From: Trinickia sp. Y13 | GTDB taxonomy: Bacteria > Pseudomonadota > Gammaproteobacteria > Burkholderiales > Burkholderiaceae | NCBI RefSeq assembly: GCF_029522115.1 | Contig: NZ_JAKWFK010000004.1 | Coordinates: 186,001-250,000 of the forward strand | Direction: 5' to 3' | Length of the DNA: 64,000 nt | Part shown: positions 1 to 9,903 of the stretch, in pieces | Numbering within the stretch: the stretch's first letter is position 1 | Layout: each line of letters starts with the position of its first letter | Notes under the pieces: generated by a model | What the model was told of the DNA's origin: nothing | What the model saw: only the letters and a program-made list of their open reading frames with translations | Database searches by the model: none | Translations under genes and position numbers: made by a program

Positions 1-1
1 G

Positions 2-1138
2 CTCTCGTGCGCTTCATGTCACAGCCCCGCGCACGCGTATGGCCCACCCAACGCGCTGCCCGTTCAGTTCGGCGGTCCTGCGATGACGCTGCAAGGCGAC
101 CGCCCTCCGCCTTCGTTGATGTATCTATACCGGCAGCCGAATTTCAGCATCGGCGCCGAGCAAGCCGACGCCGATGCGCCCGTGAATTTGGCGCAGCAAG
201 CGGCGCAAGCATCGGGCGTGGCGCTCGCGCAAAAGAGCGCCGGCAGCGCGCCGGCCACGCCTGCGATGGTGCCGCAAGGCGGCATGTTCTGGGACGGGCG
301 CGCCGACACATTGCAAGCGCAAGCCTTCGGCCCGCTATTGAACCCTGTCGAGATGGCGAACACGAGCGAGGACAAGGTGGCTCGCAAATTCGACAGCAGC
401 ACATACCGCGACATGTTCTTGCAGTTGTTCGGGCCGCAGGTCTTCAAGAATCCGCGCTTGCTGTTATCGGAGGCGATGTTCGCCGTGGCGCGCTATCAAG
501 TCGAGGATCCTTCGTTTCACCCGTACTCGAGCAAATACGATTACTGGCTGGAAGGACGTGCGCGTCTGACGCAGGCGGAGCTGCGCGGCCTGCGGCTATT
601 CAACGATCCGAAGAAAGCGAACTGCGCCGGTTGCCATTTGTCGCAACCCTCGCGCGACGGCCAGCCGCCGATGTTCACGGATTACGAATACGAAGCGTTG
701 GGCGTGCCGCGCAATGCCGCGCTGGCCGTCAACCGCGACGCCAACCATTTCGACATGGGATTGTGCGGTCCCCACCGAACCGATCTGGCAACGCAGACCC
801 AGTACTGCGGCATGTTCCTCACACCGACGCTGCGCAATTCGGCCACCCGTCATGCGTTTTTCCACAACGGCGTTTATCGCTCGCTCGACGACGTGCTCAC
901 GTTCTATAACCTGCGTGACGTGGAGCCGGGGAAAATTTACCCGCGCGACGCCCAAGGCCATATCGCGCAATACAACGACCTGCCCGTCAAATATCACGGC
1001 AACATCGACAAGGCCGATGCCCCGTTCGATCGCAAGGCAGGGGATGCGCCGCCGATGACGGACGCGGACATGAAGGACATCATCGCGTTCCTGCAAACGC
1101 TCACCGACGGTTATACGAGCCCGGACAAAGCGCACTGA
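2..1138 (+). CDS. Di-heme cytochrome c peroxidase / MauG-family protein (5' end outside the window)
   Basis: The reading frame is open from base 2, so the gene starts left of the window. The visible part has 378 residues. Two c-type heme motifs are present: CASCH encoded at 8-22, upstream of any ATG, and CAGCH at 623-637. Two CxxCH motifs about 205 residues apart, with the segment FFHNGVYRSLDDVLTFYN near the C-terminus, are typical of the bacterial CcpA/MauG family. These are periplasmic di-heme enzymes that reduce peroxide or oxidise protein side chains. The signal peptide would lie outside the window. It ends in front of a strong terminator. I cannot tell a true peroxidase from a MauG-like oxidase from this part alone. 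Confidence 0.9.
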   Translation, partial: LSCASCHSPAHAYGPPNALPVQFGGPAMTLQGDRPPPSLMYLYRQPNFSIGAEQADADAPVNLAQQAAQASGVALAQKSAGSAPATPAMVPQGGMFWDGRADTLQAQAFGPLLNPVEMANTSEDKVARKFDSSTYRDMFLQLFGPQVFKNPRLLLSEAMFAVARYQVEDPSFHPYSSKYDYWLEGRARLTQAELRGLRLFNDPKKANCAGCHLSQPSRDGQPPMFTDYEYEALGVPRNAALAVNRDANHFDMGLCGPHRTDLATQTQYCGMFLTPTLRNSATRHAFFHNGVYRSLDDVLTFYNLRDVEPGKIYPRDAQGHIAQYNDLPVKYHGNIDKADAPFDRKAGDAPPMTDADMKDIIAFLQTLTDGYTSPDKAH

Positions 1139-1170
1139 ACGCCTAGCCGAATTCGCCGCTCCAATGAATA

Positions 1171-1208
1171 AACCCCGCAAAGGCACTCGGCCTTTGCGGG
1201 GTTTTTTT
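1171..1208. terminator. Rho-independent terminator, possibly bidirectional
   Basis: An 11-bp perfect stem (CCCCGCAAAGG / CCTTTGCGGGG) with a short loop is followed by a run of seven T on the + strand. It ends the peroxidase gene. On the other strand it is followed by TTTATT, so it may also terminate the convergent HU-like gene. Confidence 0.9.
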
Positions 1209-1220
1209 GCCGAAACGGAC

Positions 1221-1667
1221 TTAGCCTGCGGCCGCGTCTTTCAGCTTCTTCAGCGGGCGCGCCTTGATGCGCACGCTGGCCGGCTTGGCCGGGAACCAGC
1301 GATCTTCACCCGTGAACGGGTCCTTGCCGAAGCGCCGCTTCTTGGCCGGCACCGCCTGCACCACGATCTTGAGCAAGCCCGAGAGCGTGAATTCGCCCGC
1401 GCCCTTCTTGTGAACCGAGCCGAGGATCGTGTCTTCGAGCGCGGCCAAGACGGCCTTGACGGACTTCGGCTCGACCGATGCACGCTCCGCGAGGTGAGCA
1501 GCCAGCGAGGCCTTCGTGAAGGTGTCCTTGATCGGCGACGCAGCGCCGGACGCCTTCACGGCGACCTTCTTAGCCGCGGCACTCTTCGCGGGAGCTTTCT
1601 TGGCGACTGCTTTTTTTGCCGGAGCGGCGGCAGCCTTTTTCGCAACCTTCTTTGCGGAAGTCGACAT
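1221..1667 (-). CDS. HU-family DNA-binding protein with Lys/Ala-rich N-terminal tail
   Basis: The product has 148 residues. The first ~45 are almost only Lys, Ala, Val and Pro, in histone H1-like AAKKA patterns. From about residue 46 an HU/IHF fold follows: helix pair, then a beta-arm region with GEFTLSGLLKIVV and KDPFTGEDRWFPAK. Standard HU has about 90 residues and no tail. Tailed forms are known in Burkholderia and relatives and are thought to compact DNA more strongly. The start has a good ribosome site (TAGGAGA, 4 nt upstream). It stands alone, converging on the peroxidase gene with the shared terminator between them. Confidence 0.9.
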   Translation of the reverse strand: MSTSAKKVAKKAAAAPAKKAVAKKAPAKSAAAKKVAVKASGAASPIKDTFTKASLAAHLAERASVEPKSVKAVLAALEDTILGSVHKKGAGEFTLSGLLKIVVQAVPAKKRRFGKDPFTGEDRWFPAKPASVRIKARPLKKLKDAAAG

Positions 1668-1923
1668 GTTTCTCCTACCTATTGGTCGTTGAACGCACGA
1701 AGCGCGTACGGCGTACGCCGCTTCAACGCCGGATTCTACAAGCGCCGCGCGGCTTCATGCATCTGTTTTGTGTTTTCGACGCGTGTTTACGGGGGGATTT
1801 GTTGCGTGGCGCTGACTATTTCAGCGTTAGCGGGGTCCGTCGTCGAGCGACACGCGTTGTCGACGACGGAAATCGAGGGTTTGCCCGAAGCGGGCTCGCC
1901 CCCGTCTGCCTGCACGTGCAAGC

Positions 1924-4038
1924 TTAGTTCGAGGCCAGGCCGAGCGCGGGATCGCTCATGCTCGGCAGCCCCGTTTCGACATGGCCTGCGAGTTTGCGCA
2001 CGAACTTCGAGTCGTCGGCGACGCTCACGTGAAGGTCGTACCAGCCATGCTGAGCGCGCAAATCGACGTACAGGTCCACGCTTTCGCCACCGGCGACGCG
2101 ACGTTTCATGCTCGCGCCGTCATAGGCATTGAGGATCGTGAACTCGCATGCCGCGGCGCCGGCGTTTTGCAAATGCAGTTCGATGTTGCCGTTCGCCACG
2201 TCGTACGACTCGCTCACCTCGGGCGCTGCAAGGCCGCTCGTCCACAGATGCGCGGCCAGCGCTCCCCCGGCGAACCGGCGAGCGAACCCGTTGGGTCCAT
2301 GCACCGCGTAATCGTAGGTACCGTCCGGATTCAGCGGGAGCTCGTCCAGCAAATGCTTGCGCGGCTCGACCGTGTAGGTGCGAGGCGCATCGAGGCTGAG
2401 TGCCTTATAAACCTGAAACGCGGCCCCGGCGTGCCCGGTGTTCGTCAATTTCAAGCGCAATTGCGACTGCCCCGCCTGAACCTGCACCCGTGCAAACAGC
2501 TCATACGGCAACGCACGGGCGGGCCTCACGCCCGGCTCTTGCTGCGGCTTGGCCTGCACGAGCGGCGGCAGCGGAACGTAATCGGCGTGGCGTTGCTGGT
2601 CCACGGGCGCATAGGCCTTCGTGCTGGGCAAGCTCGGCATTGCGGCGTTGGGATGCGCGAAATCGAATGCGCGCGTCAGATCGCCGCATACGGCCTTGCG
2701 CCATGGCGTGATGTTCGCTTCGCACAGGTTGCGCCCGTGTCCGAACCGACGCTCGATGAAGCGAATGAGCGAGGTATGGTCGAAGGTCTCCGAGCACACC
2801 CAGCCGCCCTTGGACCAAGGCGACACCACGAGCATCGGTACGCGCGGACCCAATCCATACGGCCCGGCCGGATAGTTCCCATTGCCGGCGAAATATTCGT
2901 TCGCGACGTCGACGGTGGACAGGCCAGCCTCTTTCGACCAAGGCGCATAGGGCGGCGCGATGTGATCGAAGAAGCCATCGTTCTCGTCGTAAGTCACGAA
3001 CAGCGCCGTCTTGCTCCAGATCTCGGGGTTCGAGGTCAGAACTTGCAGGACCTGATCGATGTACCAGGCGCCGTAGTTGGCGGGCCAATTGGGATGCTCC
3101 GAATACGCTTCGGGCGCCACGATCCACGACACTTGCGGCAGCGTGCCGTTCTGCACGTCTTTCTTGAGGACGTCGAAATAGCCGCCGCCCGCGGCCACGT
3201 TCGTCCCCGTACGCGCGTTGTCGTAAAGGGGATTGCCCGGTTGCGCGTTGCGATACTGATTGAAGTAGAGCAGCGAGTTGTCGCCGTAATTGCCGATGTA
3301 AGGGTTTTGCGTCCAGCCCCACGAACCGGCCGCATCGAGGCCCGTGCCGACGTCCTGATAGACCTTCCACGAAACGCCGGCGGCTTGAAGCACCTCGGGG
3401 TACGTCGACCATCCGTACCCCACCTCGGCGTTGTCGATGACGGGGCCGCCGCCCTTGCCGTCGTTGCCGACCCAGCCGGTCCACATGTAATACCGGTTCG
3501 GATCGGTCGGCGTCATGCCCGAGCAGTGATAGGCGTCGCAAATCGTGAATGCGTCGGCGAGTTGGTAGTGGAACGGGATGTCTTGGCGCGTGAGGTACGC
3601 CATCGTCGTCGTGCCTTTCGCAGGCACCCATTGATCGTAGCGGCCGCGATTCCATGCGGCTTGCGTCGTCGTCCAGTCGTGCGGCAGATCCTGTAGGAAC
3701 TGCATGCCAAGATCGGGCGCGCTCGGCCGGAACGGCAGCACATAGCCGGTATCGGCGGCCAACGGCTGGTGCCAAACGCTCTTGCCGTTCGGCAATTCGA
3801 TCGCGCGGCGGTCGCCATAGCCGCGCACGCCGCGCAGCGTGCCGAAGTAATGATCGAACGAGCGGTTTTCCTGCATGAGGATCACGATGTGCTCGATGTC
3901 TTTGATGCTGCGCGTCGCATCGTGCGCGGGGATTGCGAGCGCATTGCGAATACCGGCGGGCAATGCGCCCATCGCGGCGGCCGCGCCTGCCGCTTGAGCG
4001 GCGGCGCGTAGAAAATCACGGCGGCTTTTCGATGTCAT
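1924..4038 (-). CDS. Phosphocholine-type phospholipase C, Tat-exported
   Basis: The product has 704 residues. I chose the ATG at 4038 because it puts a twin-arginine signal (SRRDFLRAAAQAAG) at the N-terminus. Earlier in-frame codons would add a non-signal extension. After the signal come the HIVILMQENRSFDHYFGTL block, the FVTYDENDGFFDHIAPP block and VPMLVVSPWSKGG. These are hallmarks of the acid phosphatase-like phospholipase C family (PlcH/PlcN). The C-terminal ~200 residues contain the two beta domains usual for this family. It should hydrolyse phosphatidylcholine-like lipids outside the cytoplasm, releasing phosphocholine and diacylglycerol. No PlcR-like chaperone follows. Hemolytic and non-hemolytic types cannot be told apart by eye. 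Confidence 0.92.
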   Translation of the reverse strand: MTSKSRRDFLRAAAQAAGAAAAMGALPAGIRNALAIPAHDATRSIKDIEHIVILMQENRSFDHYFGTLRGVRGYGDRRAIELPNGKSVWHQPLAADTGYVLPFRPSAPDLGMQFLQDLPHDWTTTQAAWNRGRYDQWVPAKGTTTMAYLTRQDIPFHYQLADAFTICDAYHCSGMTPTDPNRYYMWTGWVGNDGKGGGPVIDNAEVGYGWSTYPEVLQAAGVSWKVYQDVGTGLDAAGSWGWTQNPYIGNYGDNSLLYFNQYRNAQPGNPLYDNARTGTNVAAGGGYFDVLKKDVQNGTLPQVSWIVAPEAYSEHPNWPANYGAWYIDQVLQVLTSNPEIWSKTALFVTYDENDGFFDHIAPPYAPWSKEAGLSTVDVANEYFAGNGNYPAGPYGLGPRVPMLVVSPWSKGGWVCSETFDHTSLIRFIERRFGHGRNLCEANITPWRKAVCGDLTRAFDFAHPNAAMPSLPSTKAYAPVDQQRHADYVPLPPLVQAKPQQEPGVRPARALPYELFARVQVQAGQSQLRLKLTNTGHAGAAFQVYKALSLDAPRTYTVEPRKHLLDELPLNPDGTYDYAVHGPNGFARRFAGGALAAHLWTSGLAAPEVSESYDVANGNIELHLQNAGAAACEFTILNAYDGASMKRRVAGGESVDLYVDLRAQHGWYDLHVSVADDSKFVRKLAGHVETGLPSMSDPALGLASN

Positions 4039-4245
4039 TGGATGTCGTGTTTCTTGACGAAGGAAAGGAACGGGAGCGTGCTCGTCATGTCCGAGGCACG
4101 CCGACGCACTACGGCAAAACCAACCACCTGTGAACAGCGAAGGCACTACGGGGACAAGCTAGGGACCGGCGCGCGGCGCGTTGCTCGCGGGCCGCCGCCG
4201 GATTGACGATTGCACGCCCACCTCGATCGACGGCTCGGCCACCTC

Positions 4246-4584
4246 TCAATCGGCGGTATGCATGACAGGCGGCAGCAACGGTTTGCGCGCCCCGCGATCG
4301 GCTACTGCGCCTGCGGTGTCGAATCGTTGCGCGCCCGGAATCGCATCGGCCTGCGAAGCGCGCGCGCTTCTCGTGCCGGGCAGCATCGGCGCGGCATCGG
4401 CTGCCGGCGTCTGGACGGCGCGCCCGTCATCGCCGCTGCATCCCGCCGCGAGCGTGGCGAACACGGCGAGCGCCACGCCGGCCAGCACGCAATGGAATAC
4501 GGCGCGGCCCTGCGTTGCGAAGAACGGTTCCAGAGACAAACGTTTGCTCCACGGCGTGCATACGCCCGGCGGCTGCCGCTTCAT
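4246..4584 (-). CDS. Putative small lipoprotein of unknown function
   Basis: A 112-residue frame has a hydrophobic stretch and a lipobox (TLAAGC) with the Cys at about residue 49, followed by SGDDG and a low-complexity Ala/Pro-rich tail. The distance from the start to the lipobox is long for a type II signal peptide, so the true start may be internal. It lies 207 bp upstream of the phospholipase gene on the same strand. No ribosome site stands out. The lipobox is the only argument that it is coding, and I do not recognise a family. Confidence 0.4.
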   Translation of the reverse strand: MKRQPPGVCTPWSKRLSLEPFFATQGRAVFHCVLAGVALAVFATLAAGCSGDDGRAVQTPAADAAPMLPGTRSARASQADAIPGAQRFDTAGAVADRGARKPLLPPVMHTAD

Positions 4585-4791
4585 GATCGCCACTGCCCTC
4601 TCCGATTCGCGAGTCTGCACAAGTTCGGCCGCATCGACTACTCACACATCTGTATGTCGGACGCGCTCGAATAGCCGGTCAGCATAGAAACGAATCATGT
4701 CCGGCTGATGAAACGCGTAGGCGCAACGAAAAAGCGCGCCCGGCTCGGCGCGGGCCGCGCAAAAGAAGCAGCAAAGCGTGGAATTGGCGGA

Positions 4792-4815
4792 AAGGCGGCC
4801 CCGTCGAGCCGCCTT
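4792..4815 (-). terminator. Hairpin just downstream of galU
   Basis: An 8-bp GC-rich inverted repeat (AAGGCGGC / GCCGCCTT, 8-nt loop) starts about 10 bp after the galU stop codon. It lacks a proper T-run on the minus strand, so termination is inferred from position and stem strength. Confidence 0.5.
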
Positions 4816-4825
4816 GCGCTCTCCG

Positions 4826-5719
4826 TTAGGACGGAGAGGAAGCCACGAGATGGCCGACGTAATTGCGCAGATAGGTTTCGAACGATGTGCCTATTTCAGG
4901 GTGGCGCATCGCGAACTCGACGGTCGCTTTCAAATAACCGAGCTTGCTGCCGCAATCGAACCGGCGGCCGAAGTATCGGTAGGCGAGCACTTGCTCTTCC
5001 GCCAGCAGCGAGTGCAGCGCATCGGTCAATTGCAATTCGCCGAGCATGCTGGGTTCGAGGCGGCGTAGGTGGTCGAAAATGCTCGGCATCAAAACATACC
5101 GGCCCACGACGCCCAAATTCGAGGGCGCGGCCTCGGGAGCGGGCTTTTCGACGATGCCCGAGAGCTTAAAGATATCCTCTTCCCACTCGCGGCCTTCGAC
5201 GATGCCGTACGAGCGGCTATCCTCCCGCGCGATGGCTTCCACGCCGATGATCGTGCTGTGATAGTGGTTGAAGACATCGATCATCTGCTTCATCACGGGC
5301 TGGGTGCCGTGCAGCAAATCGTCGGCGAGAATCACGGCGAACGGGCTGCCCGACACCAACTTCTCGGCGCACAGCACCGCATGACCGAGCCCGCGCGCGG
5401 CCGGCTGCCGCACGTAGAAGCAATCGACATGGCTCGGCTTGATGCCGCGCACGAGTTCCAGCAGCTTCTCTTTGCCGCGCGCTTCGAGTTCCGCCTCGAT
5501 CTCGTAGGAGGTGTCGAAGTGATCCTCGATCGCTCGCTTGCTGCGCCCGGTCACGAAGATGAGTTCCGTAATGCCCGCCGCGATCGCCTCTTCCACCGCG
5601 TACTGGATCAAGGGCTTATCGACGATCGGCAGCATCTCCTTCGGGCTCGCCTTCGTTGCGGGGAGGAACCGGGTGCCTAATCCCGCCACTGGAAACACTG
5701 CTTTGGTGACTTTCAACAT
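4826..5719 (-). CDS. galU: UTP-glucose-1-phosphate uridylyltransferase
   Basis: The product has 297 residues, the usual GalU length. The N-terminus carries the nucleotidyltransferase signature [20 protein letters not shown], followed by [19 protein letters not shown] and ILADDLL. It makes UDP-glucose from UTP and glucose-1-phosphate in the cytoplasm, for polysaccharide, LPS and trehalose synthesis. The start at 5719 is supported by a GGAAGGAA ribosome site; the frame extends upstream but without one. It follows the glycosyltransferase gene by 22 bp, so the two are probably co-transcribed for surface polysaccharide synthesis. Confidence 0.97.
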   Translation of the reverse strand: MLKVTKAVFPVAGLGTRFLPATKASPKEMLPIVDKPLIQYAVEEAIAAGITELIFVTGRSKRAIEDHFDTSYEIEAELEARGKEKLLELVRGIKPSHVDCFYVRQPAARGLGHAVLCAEKLVSGSPFAVILADDLLHGTQPVMKQMIDVFNHYHSTIIGVEAIAREDSRSYGIVEGREWEEDIFKLSGIVEKPAPEAAPSNLGVVGRYVLMPSIFDHLRRLEPSMLGELQLTDALHSLLAEEQVLAYRYFGRRFDCGSKLGYLKATVEFAMRHPEIGTSFETYLRNYVGHLVASSPS

Positions 5720-5741
5720 CGTTCCTTCCCATGCGAAATTG

Positions 5742-7613
5742 TTATCGCACCGCGGCCTCACCGAGAATCGCCGAGACGGCCGCATCGGCCATGTTCGGCG
5801 CCGAGGACGCTTCGTCGACGATATCGATACGCAACCGCGACGCCTTCATGAAAGCTTCGAACGCATCCTTCGAGGCGGCGCTATCGGCAATCGCGCGTGC
5901 CAGCGCGATCCGCGCGCACCACTTGAGCGCAGCGCGCTGCACGCGCCCTAGCGGATAGGATGCGGTGCCTTTACGCAAGTGCCATACCACCGGACGCCGC
6001 GCGATCATGCCCGCCAGTGCGCCCACCACCATCGCGCGCGGCGTATTGGCATAAATCACATCGACGTGCCGCGCCCGCCTCACCGTCTCGCGCACGAGCG
6101 AGGCCGTGCCCGCCACGGTTTGCGATCTGGGCAAACGCCGTGCGTTCGTCATTCCTCTGAGCACGGGCGCGTCGAGCACGTCTACCGCGACCCCAGCCTC
6201 CTCGAGTGCGAGCCGAAACGGACCATCGTCGAACAGCACGACTTCGAGCGAATCCTTCAGACGACTCGCCACGCTCAGCAAGGAGACCTCGGCCTTGTCG
6301 AGTCCGCCGCCTTGGTCGAGCGCCAGCACGCGCACGGGCGCCGCCTCGGCCCTTCTTTGCCGCCCGCCGCTCGCGTCATCGTTGCCGCGCAGCCCGTCGC
6401 CGTCGCCATTCCGCGTGGCACCGGGCATCACGTGCTCGACGTAGCCCATGAACCGGTCGCGGAACGTCGCGATCGAAAAGCGCTCGGCGTTCGCGCGGCA
6501 ATCGAGCGCCGAGAAGCGGGCGGCATGCGCCTCGAATTCGCGCACGGCGGCGACCACCGCCGGCACCGTTTGCTCGCGAAAGAAGAGGCCGGTCGGGTGC
6601 GGTTGACCCAGCTCGCGCACCGTCTCCAGCACGCCGCCCTTGCCGAACGCGATCACCGGTGTGCCGCATGCTTGCGCTTCCACGGGCGCAATGCCGAAGT
6701 CCTCTTCCGCCGCGAACACGAACGCCTTTGCCCGGCGCATATGGTCATGCAAAACGGCGAACGGTTGGTAGCCGAGAATCTCGACGTTCGGTCCCGCCTT
6801 CGCGCGGATCGACTTCATTTCGGGTCCATCGCCAATGACGACGAGCCGCTTGCCCGGCATGCGCGAAAACGCCTCGACGATCAGATCGATCTTCTTATAA
6901 GGCACCATGCGCGAAGCGGTCAGGTAAAAGTCTTCCTTCTGCTCACCGACGACGAACGACTGCACGTCCACGGGCGGAAAAATGACATCGGCCTGCCGCT
7001 GATAGACCTTCTTGATACGGCGTGCGATGAATTGCGAATTGGCGACGAAATGGTCGACCGAGTTGGCGGTGCGGCAATCCCAGTTGCGAATGTAATGCAG
7101 GATCACGCGGGCCATGATCGAGCGCAGGCCCCGCGTCAAATTCGACTGTGCCAAGTATTGATGCTGCAAATCCCATGCGTAGCGAATAGGCGAATGCACG
7201 TAACTGATATGCACTTGGTCGGGCCCGGTCAATACCCCTTTGGCCACGGCGTGGCTGCTCGAGATGACGAGGTCGTATGCACTCAGATCGAGTTGTTCGA
7301 TCGCGAGCGGCATCAGCGGCAAGTAGGCGCGGTATTTCTTTCTCGCGAGCGGCAATCTTTGGATGAAAGAGGTCGTTGCGCGCTTTCCTTGCAAGAACTT
7401 ACGGTCCTCGACGAAATCGACGAGGCTGAATATATCGGCCTGCGGAAAACAGGCAATCATCTGTTCGAGCACGCGTTCGGCGCCCGCATACGTGACGAGC
7501 CAATCGTGGACGATCGCCACACGCGGCGTGCGATCGATCGGCATCCTCGAGTCGGCGCGATAGGCGCCGCCCTCGAACGTTGCGGGCGATTCGGCGAAAA
7601 TGTCGTGGCTCAT
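5742..7613 (-). CDS. Family 4 glycosyltransferase fused to the N-terminal half of a second glycosyltransferase
   Basis: The product has 623 residues. Residues ~30-395 form a complete GT4 enzyme: [21 protein letters not shown] at the start, [20 protein letters not shown], and the donor-binding [21 protein letters not shown]. After a ~40-residue polar Gly/Asp-rich linker, residues ~435-600 restart as a second GT4 N-terminal domain ([46 protein letters not shown]). That domain stops before its C-terminal Rossmann half, which carries the nucleotide-sugar site. The first domain should be active and the second cannot bind a donor alone. The ribosome site is AGAGGAG. It probably serves extracellular polysaccharide synthesis with galU. 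Confidence 0.85.
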   Translation of the reverse strand: MSHDIFAESPATFEGGAYRADSRMPIDRTPRVAIVHDWLVTYAGAERVLEQMIACFPQADIFSLVDFVEDRKFLQGKRATTSFIQRLPLARKKYRAYLPLMPLAIEQLDLSAYDLVISSSHAVAKGVLTGPDQVHISYVHSPIRYAWDLQHQYLAQSNLTRGLRSIMARVILHYIRNWDCRTANSVDHFVANSQFIARRIKKVYQRQADVIFPPVDVQSFVVGEQKEDFYLTASRMVPYKKIDLIVEAFSRMPGKRLVVIGDGPEMKSIRAKAGPNVEILGYQPFAVLHDHMRRAKAFVFAAEEDFGIAPVEAQACGTPVIAFGKGGVLETVRELGQPHPTGLFFREQTVPAVVAAVREFEAHAARFSALDCRANAERFSIATFRDRFMGYVEHVMPGATRNGDGDGLRGNDDASGGRQRRAEAAPVRVLALDQGGGLDKAEVSLLSVASRLKDSLEVVLFDDGPFRLALEEAGVAVDVLDAPVLRGMTNARRLPRSQTVAGTASLVRETVRRARHVDVIYANTPRAMVVGALAGMIARRPVVWHLRKGTASYPLGRVQRAALKWCARIALARAIADSAASKDAFEAFMKASRLRIDIVDEASSAPNMADAAVSAILGEAAVR

Positions 7614-7771
7614 GCGCTTCTCCTCTAAGCGCCCTAGCCTACGAACAAACTATTTCGCGTAAACCCTCAAAATATTTCAAAAAAATGCGCAGCGGCTTGC
7701 AGCCTGGCGCGACAGCCTCGACCAACGGTTGTGCCGCACCAACACGAAGATTTTTGATCCATTTTTTTGCG

Positions 7772-8350
7772 CTAGTCAATTCGCATGACGCCCGGTCGCC
7801 TGCGCTCCAATGAAGAGTCGCCTTCCAGATAGACGCCGCCGTTGTCCACAACGTTGCTGAAAAACACTGGCGAATAGTGATGATACGCTTCGCGATCGGC
7901 AAAAACGACGGCGTCGAATGTCGTATCGTGATCGTCGCGTATCGGGGTTTCGCTCGTCGCGAGCATCGTATGAAAGTATGCGGTTTCTTGCGCCGTCGGT
8001 CCGCACGCCGCACGCGCTTGCTCGGGGTCAACGATTGCGACCGCACCATACCGCCGTCGCACTGATATTGCTTCGGAAGAATGGGCGGCCATCAGCGCCG
8101 TTTCGAAATTGCACGTCTTGTAAAAACTGCAGTGCGCATCGTCGTAGGCTTTGGCCGCTTGCGCGGCATTCAACCAGATGAAGCGGTCGGCTCCCGCCAT
8201 CGTCGAATGCGCCAGCGCATCGGCCATCATCGAACGCACCTTCGGCAGCAGCGCGGGATGCTGCGCGAAGCGGAACGCTTCGTTCGCCAGCGAATAGGCG
8301 GCTCGGAAAAAGACGCTCAGGTTGGCCAGCGCCGTAGAGGGCCGCGAGCG
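7772..8350 (-). pseudogene. Remnant of an M9-family microbial collagenase
   Basis: The frame is open from a stop at 8351 to 7772 but has no ATG; only a GTG at 8239 could start it. The translation includes ARAACGPTAQETAYFHTML, TPIRDDHDTTFDAVVF and a segment ending NGGVYLEGDSS. This order matches, from memory, the stretch of Vibrio/Clostridium-type collagenases just before the catalytic domain. The frame then diverges and stops. The zinc motif HExxH, the N-terminal activator part and the signal peptide are all missing, and no other frame nearby continues the protein. I read it as a decayed piece with both ends lost. A short diverged protein using the GTG start is the alternative. Confidence 0.65.
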
Positions 8351-8389
8351 CTAGCGACAGCAACCTAGGCTGATAGCTGCACAGCGCCC

Positions 8390-9886
8390 CTAGCTAGCTC
8401 GCGGTTGTTCTTGGCCCGGCGCTTGCCACCCCAGCCCGAGACTCTTTTGCAGGAGCACGAAGTCCTTGATCAATTCCGCGCGACCGGCAATCACGTCCTG
8501 TTGCGCCGAAAACTGGGTGCGCTCGGTATCGAGCAGATCGATTGCCGTGGCCACGCCGGCCGCATAGCGTTGCCGCATCAGCGTCAACGCGCGCTGCGCC
8601 GAAGCGTCGACTTGCTCGAGCCTCACCACGTGTTCGCGCTGATGCCCGTAACGCGACAAGGCCGAATTCGCATCCTGCAGCGCTGCCAGCACGGCATGTT
8701 CGTAGCGCGCGCTGGCCTCGTCCCGTGATGCCTTGGCGGAACGCACCTCCGCTGCCGTGCGCCCGAAATCGAGCACGTTCCATTGCAAGTAGGGAACGCC
8801 GAGCCAAGAAAAGTTAGTTTTCCTAAACAAATGACCAGGATCGGCTGCCGTGAAGCCCAAGTCGCCGAGCAGCGACACTTTGGGAAAGTAATCGGCCACA
8901 TGTTCCCCAATCTGCGCGTTGCTTGAAGCGAGCCGGCGCTCCGCCGCGCGAATATCGGGGCGCTGCCGCAGCAGTGACCCCGGATCGCCCACCTCGACCG
9001 TTGCCGGCAATGTCGGCAACGGTCGAGCCGCGGAGAGATCCGCATCGAGCGCGCCGGGGGCGCGCCCCGTCAAGACAGCCAGCCGATCGAGCGATTCGGC
9101 GATCTGCTCGTCGAGCGGCACGAGCGCGGCGCGAGTCGTTTCGACTTGGCCCGACAGACGCTCGACGTCCACGTCGGCCGCGGTGCCGTGGGCGCGGCGC
9201 GCCTGCGTCAATGCGAGCATGCGCTGCTGCAAGTCGGCCGATTGCTGAGCAAGCACGAGCCGCTGCTGCTCGTCGCGCAGGTCGACATAGGCCTGCGCGA
9301 CCTCGGCCGCAAGCGACACCTGCGTGTCGGCGAGATCCGCATCGAGCGCGCCGGCCTGTGCGGACGCAGCCTCGATCGAGCGGCGCGTGCCGCCGAACAA
9401 ATCGATCTCCCACGACGCATCGAGGCCCGCCGTGTACAGCTGCAGCGGGCCGCGCCCTCCGCCGTTGCCGCCGCTATTGCCGTTGCCGCCCGACGATAGC
9501 TTCGACAGATCGGGGCTGCGCATTCTCACGGCGGCCACATCGGCCGACGCCTTCGGCAGTTCCTTGGCACGCTGCCCCAGGAGTTGCGCCCGCGCCTCGC
9601 GCAAACGCGCCTGCGCCGCATGCACGTCCGGATTGTGCGCCAGCGCCGCTTCGATGAGCGAGTCCAGTTGCGGATCGCCCAGCGAGCGCCACCAAGCGCT
9701 GGCGCTCGGCGCGGTGGCGACGACGCCCGCCGACGGCGCACGGACGAATGCCGGCGCCTTCAACGCATCGGCAGCGACGGGCGGCGCACCCCGGTAATCG
9801 GGGCCTACCGTGCAAGCGGCCAACCCGCACAGTGCAGCGGGGACGCACCATGCCGCCACTGATCGGAAGGAACGACGCATCGACAT
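8390..9886 (-). CDS. Outer-membrane efflux lipoprotein, NodT family (RND/MFS tripartite pump channel)
   Basis: The product has 498 residues. The N-terminus is a lipoprotein signal (CGLAACTVGPDYRGAP) with the characteristic xVGPDY after the lipidated Cys. Two outer membrane efflux repeats follow, including ASAWWRSLGDPQLDSLIEAAL, WEIDLFGGTRRSIEAA and YLQWNVLDFGRTAAEVRSA. These are typical of NodT/OprM-like channels that connect inner-membrane pumps to the outside. The frame extends far upstream into the previous gene, but the lipoprotein signal fixes the start at 9886, 17 bp after the transporter stop. It is the last gene of the emrA-emrB-nodT operon. Confidence 0.93.
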   Translation of the reverse strand: MSMRRSFRSVAAWCVPAALCGLAACTVGPDYRGAPPVAADALKAPAFVRAPSAGVVATAPSASAWWRSLGDPQLDSLIEAALAHNPDVHAAQARLREARAQLLGQRAKELPKASADVAAVRMRSPDLSKLSSGGNGNSGGNGGGRGPLQLYTAGLDASWEIDLFGGTRRSIEAASAQAGALDADLADTQVSLAAEVAQAYVDLRDEQQRLVLAQQSADLQQRMLALTQARRAHGTAADVDVERLSGQVETTRAALVPLDEQIAESLDRLAVLTGRAPGALDADLSAARPLPTLPATVEVGDPGSLLRQRPDIRAAERRLASSNAQIGEHVADYFPKVSLLGDLGFTAADPGHLFRKTNFSWLGVPYLQWNVLDFGRTAAEVRSAKASRDEASARYEHAVLAALQDANSALSRYGHQREHVVRLEQVDASAQRALTLMRQRYAAGVATAIDLLDTERTQFSAQQDVIAGRAELIKDFVLLQKSLGLGWQAPGQEQPRAS

Positions 9887-9903
9887 AATCGAGTTCAATA
9901 AAG

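Noticed and set aside
1981-3696. Long plus-strand frame (571 codons) across the phospholipase gene
   Set aside because: It is antisense to a clearly recognisable phospholipase C. It has no ribosome site or family features and reflects high-GC third-position bias.
4181-4687. 168-codon plus-strand frame overlapping the small lipoprotein candidate
   Set aside because: Ser/Ala/Thr-rich without signal peptide or domain. The opposite frame has a lipobox and is the more likely coding strand, though even that is uncertain.
5979-7628. Long plus-strand frame (549 codons) opposite the glycosyltransferase gene
   Set aside because: Antisense shadow of a well-supported gene, rich in Arg and His as expected for a complement frame.
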